From: Methanobacteriota archaeon
Lineage (GTDB): Archaea > Thermoplasmatota > Poseidoniia > Poseidoniales > Poseidoniaceae
Direction: 5' to 3'
Length of the DNA: 15,312 bases
NCBI GenBank assembly: GCA_002731395.1
Contig: PCBQ01000031.1
Span: forward strand, 18,294-33,605
The stretch's first letter is position 1; each line of letters opens with the position of its first letter. The notes under the pieces are model-generated. The model did not search any database. It was not told the DNA's origin and saw nothing but the letters and a program-made list of their open reading frames with translations. This document shows positions 13,223-15,312 of this stretch, piece by piece. The translations under genes were made by a program, and so were the position numbers.

Positions 13223-14392
13223 ATGGACTTCCTCGAAAGCGAAGAAAACCAGATGATTCGTGACATGGTTCGTGACTTTGCCGAATCCGTGTTAGCTCCA
13301 ACCGCAGAGGCGCGGGATCACGAACAACGCCCCCCTGTGGAGGAGTGGCAAGCCTTCCTCGAACTCGGGCTTCAAGGCGTGACCATCCCGGATGAGTACG
13401 GTGGTGCGAAATTGAGTGACATCGCGGAAGCCATCATCGTGGAGGAACTTGCCCGTGTTGATCCCTCCTTCGCCGTGATGTTTTGTGTTCACGTCGGCCT
13501 GTGTGCGATGACCATCAACCTGCACGGGACCGAAGAACAGAAGCACGCTTACCTTCCAAGGCTTGCCGCAGGTGAGGTGGGCGCTTACTCGCTCAGCGAA
13601 GCTGGCGCAGGCACCGACGCCGCAGCCATGGTGTGCAGGGCCAAGCTCAGCGACGACGGAACCCATTACGTCCTCAACGGTGAGAAAATGTGGGTCACCA
13701 ACGGCGCCCAGGCCGGCATTTACGTGCTTTTTGCCAAGGATGTGGATCATCCAGACTTCGGCGTCAAGAATCACGGCGGCACGACGGCTTTCATCGTCGA
13801 ACAAGCCTTCGAGGGGCTGACCGTCGGAAAGAAGGAGGACAAACTTGGCATCAGGTCCTCCGACACGTGCACCCTCGTTTTGGAAAACTGCAAGGTACCG
13901 GTGGCCAACGTCCTCAAAGGCGCTGGCAACGGATTCCCCATTGCAATGAACGCGCTGGACAACAGCCGAATCGGCATTGCCGCGCAAGCCCTAGGCATCG
14001 CACAGGGCGCCTACGAAGCGGCGCTCAAGTACGCCCACGAGCGCGAGACCTTTGGCAAGCCGATTGTGGCGCATCAGATGATCACGGCATACCTTGCCGA
14101 CATGGCCACACAAATCGAGGCTGCTCGCTTGTTGGTGTACCGTGCTGCATGGGCAAAGGAGCATCACTACGAAGCCGATGGTCCTCGCCACAGCAAGGAG
14201 GCCAGCATGGCCAAACTCTTCGCGGGCGACACGGCCATGTGGGTGGCAGAGCGCGCCATCCAGGTGCTGGGTGGCTACGGCTACACGAAGGAATTCCCCG
14301 TGGAGCGCTTCTTCCGGGACGCCAAAATCACCCAAATCTACGAGGGGACGCAAGAAGTCCAGCGTCTGGTCATCGCGCGGGCTTTGCGCTGA
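13223..14392 (+). CDS. Acyl-CoA dehydrogenase (FAD)
   Basis: It catalyses alpha,beta-dehydrogenation of an acyl-CoA with electrons passed through FAD to an electron-transfer flavoprotein. The 389-residue length is typical. Motifs in order are DEYGGAKLS, YSLSEAGAGTDAA and WVTNGAQAG (acyl-CoA and flavin pocket), RSSDTCTLVLENCKVP, RIGIAAQALGIAQGA, HERETFGKPI, QVLGGYGYTKEFPVERFFRD, and IYEGTQEVQ. Glu374 in YEGT is at the position of the catalytic base of short/medium-chain enzymes. Chain length cannot be read with certainty; a short-chain or butyryl-type enzyme is most likely. The upstream extension to 13148 is rejected on ribosome-site and homology grounds. It stands alone, divergent from the gcvH-like gene and convergent with the EF-hand gene. 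It fits a heterotroph using fatty or amino acids. Confidence 0.94.
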   Translation: MDFLESEENQMIRDMVRDFAESVLAPTAEARDHEQRPPVEEWQAFLELGLQGVTIPDEYGGAKLSDIAEAIIVEELARVDPSFAVMFCVHVGLCAMTINLHGTEEQKHAYLPRLAAGEVGAYSLSEAGAGTDAAAMVCRAKLSDDGTHYVLNGEKMWVTNGAQAGIYVLFAKDVDHPDFGVKNHGGTTAFIVEQAFEGLTVGKKEDKLGIRSSDTCTLVLENCKVPVANVLKGAGNGFPIAMNALDNSRIGIAAQALGIAQGAYEAALKYAHERETFGKPIVAHQMITAYLADMATQIEAARLLVYRAAWAKEHHYEADGPRHSKEASMAKLFAGDTAMWVAERAIQVLGGYGYTKEFPVERFFRDAKITQIYEGTQEVQRLVIARALR

Positions 14393-14395
14393 TCA
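14390..14395. other. Shared palindromic stop, acyl-CoA dehydrogenase / EF-hand genes
   Basis: TGATCA carries the dehydrogenase TGA (14390-14392) and the EF-hand gene's TGA on the opposite strand (14395-14393). It repeats exactly the junction at 2986-2991. Confidence 0.9.
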
Positions 14396-15238
14396 CGCCA
14401 TTCGAAACACGGGCCGGGAAAGGCCACGGTTCCAGTCGTGGAGCATCACATGATGATCCACATGGCGCAAATCGGTGGGCATCGCGCTTGGCACCTGCAC
14501 GTCAACGTCGCCCAACGGCGTGGTGACGGTCAGGGTTCGCCCCTCACGCCAACCAACTTCCCCAAGCAATGTTGCTTTGTCTCCACTCACATTGCCCGTA
14601 ATGTGGAAGGTGTGGGGGTTCGCGCTAAGGATCGCTTGAATTTCATCCCGGCGCAAATTTTGCGAAAATGCGTCGAGCAGACCTTCCAACGTGGATTGCA
14701 CCGTTGCCGGAGCCGCCACTGGGCGTGGCACTGGCTGCGTTTGGACGGGTTCAACCCGCACAGGCTCGGGTTCAGGCGTATCTTGCACTGCCTCAGGTTC
14801 CTGAGGTGGCCTGAGCTCGTGCTGGGGCTCGTGGACGGGTTCAGGTTCTTCGACGGGTTCGGGCTCTTCGGTCGCCAACAGGTGAGGGGGGACGTCGAGG
14901 CCGCGGTCGCTGGCCCATGACCATACCTCGGTGTTTGACAACAACCCGTCACCGTCGGCATCCATGGAGGTCATGAGCAAGTCAAGCACCCAATCAGGGG
15001 GGGCGTGGCCGGTGGTTCGCTCGACGATGTTCGAGAGATCGTCCAGCTCAACGAATCCACCTCGGGCACGTAGCATTTCATCGATGGCCTCCATCGGCAT
15101 GTCGCTCCTCGAAATCCAATTCACGAAGCCGTCCTCGATCGAGGGCAGGCGGTCGATGACGTCGTTGTTGACGCCCTTCGCACGCAGGGCTTCTGCCGCA
15201 CGTTGTCGAGCGAGGTTGACCACAGCGTTCCGTACCAT
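14393..15238 (-). CDS. Hypothetical EF-hand protein with Pro/Glu-rich linker
   Basis: I do not recognise the full protein (281 aa). The N-terminal ~120 residues are helical and contain one canonical EF-hand calcium loop, DADGDGLLSNTE (93-104), with Asp at 1, 3 and 5, Gly at 6 and Glu at 12. A preceding segment (GGFVELDDLSNIV) may be a decayed partner hand. Residues ~125-180 are a low-complexity linker of E-P-E-P-V and E-P-V-x repeats. The last ~100 residues form a separate domain with a strand-rich part (ATLLGEVGWREGRTLTVTTP). No signal peptide or membrane span is visible. The frame continues upstream out of the window. ATG 15238 is preferred because a TTCAAATC element lies 30 nt before it, which predicts a leaderless start. 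A longer form beginning upstream remains possible. Confidence 0.7.
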   Translation of the reverse strand: MVRNAVVNLARQRAAEALRAKGVNNDVIDRLPSIEDGFVNWISRSDMPMEAIDEMLRARGGFVELDDLSNIVERTTGHAPPDWVLDLLMTSMDADGDGLLSNTEVWSWASDRGLDVPPHLLATEEPEPVEEPEPVHEPQHELRPPQEPEAVQDTPEPEPVRVEPVQTQPVPRPVAAPATVQSTLEGLLDAFSQNLRRDEIQAILSANPHTFHITGNVSGDKATLLGEVGWREGRTLTVTTPLGDVDVQVPSAMPTDLRHVDHHVMLHDWNRGLSRPVFRMA

Positions 15239-15260
15239 GAGAGGGCATAAACGCGGTCGA

Positions 15261-15268
15261 GATTTGAA
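15261..15268 (-). promoter_or_regulatory. TATA-like element of the EF-hand gene
   Basis: The minus strand reads TTCAAATC, beginning 30 nt before the ATG at 15238. Motif and spacing match the gcvH-like promoter (29 nt). Confidence 0.45.
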
Positions 15269-15312
15269 GGTGTGGCCGTATCGGGTCAAAGCTTCGGCCA
15301 CGTACCGTCGGG

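Noticed and set aside
13690..14526. 278-codon plus-strand open frame in acyl-CoA dehydrogenase
   Set aside because: Out-of-frame reading of a conserved gene, rich in Arg/Gly/His with no domain.
14700..14880. Repeated GACGGGTTC-like bases resembling a repeat array
   Set aside because: They encode the Pro/Glu linker of the EF-hand protein; the units are irregular and have no spacers, so this is not CRISPR.

Overview
This G+C-rich window is archaeal. It carries ribosomal protein S6e, translation factor aIF2-gamma, an Orc1/Cdc6 initiator, Dph2, an archaeal-type hypoxanthine/guanine phosphoribosyltransferase, a DUF357-like protein and a PIN-domain protein. These sit beside genes of bacterial flavour: a class II HMG-CoA reductase, an acyl-CoA dehydrogenase and a GcvH homologue. 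Class II HMG-CoA reductase in an otherwise archaeal, gene-dense, high-G+C setting suggests a mesophilic Thermoplasmatota relative, most likely marine group II (Candidatus Poseidoniia). That placement is inference.

Layout from left to right. (1) 1-2988, plus strand: the 3' end of smc, then scpA and scpB, a chromosome-condensation operon with 9-nt gaps. (2) 2989-4290, minus strand: class II HMG-CoA reductase, convergent with scpB. (3) 4291-4497: the largest gene-free gap (207 nt). It is a divergent promoter region with an array of TAACG/CGTTA pentamers spaced 10-11 bp apart. (4) 4498-7518, plus strand: three overlapping genes, namely an AAA+ protein with damaged Walker motifs and a C-terminal winged helix, a beta-propeller-like protein with a helical tail, and a small DUF357-like protein. 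(5) 7515-13119, minus strand: read in transcription order gcvH-like, hpt, dph2, orc1/cdc6, rps6e, aIF2-gamma, PIN. The last three form the known archaeal S6e/aIF2-gamma/PIN cluster with its own promoter. (6) 13223-14392, plus strand: acyl-CoA dehydrogenase, divergent from gcvH-like. (7) 14393-15238, minus strand: an EF-hand protein with a Pro/Glu linker, convergent with the dehydrogenase.

The genome is extremely compact. All three convergent junctions have no spacer: the two stop codons are fused into a palindrome (TGATCA twice, CTAG once). Inside operons, stop codons are often embedded in the next gene's Shine-Dalgarno sequence (TGAGGTG). Genes opening a transcription unit instead tend to have a TATA-like element about 25-30 nt before the ATG, implying leaderless or near-leaderless mRNAs.

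The best candidates for undescribed biology are the three-gene degenerate-AAA+/propeller/DUF357 module with its helically phased operator array, a GcvH homologue without the lipoyl lysine, an aIF2-gamma without its zinc-knuckle cysteines, and the shared-stop architecture. No tRNA, rRNA, CRISPR, insertion sequence or recognisable replication origin was found. No gene-free stretch exceeds 300 bases.
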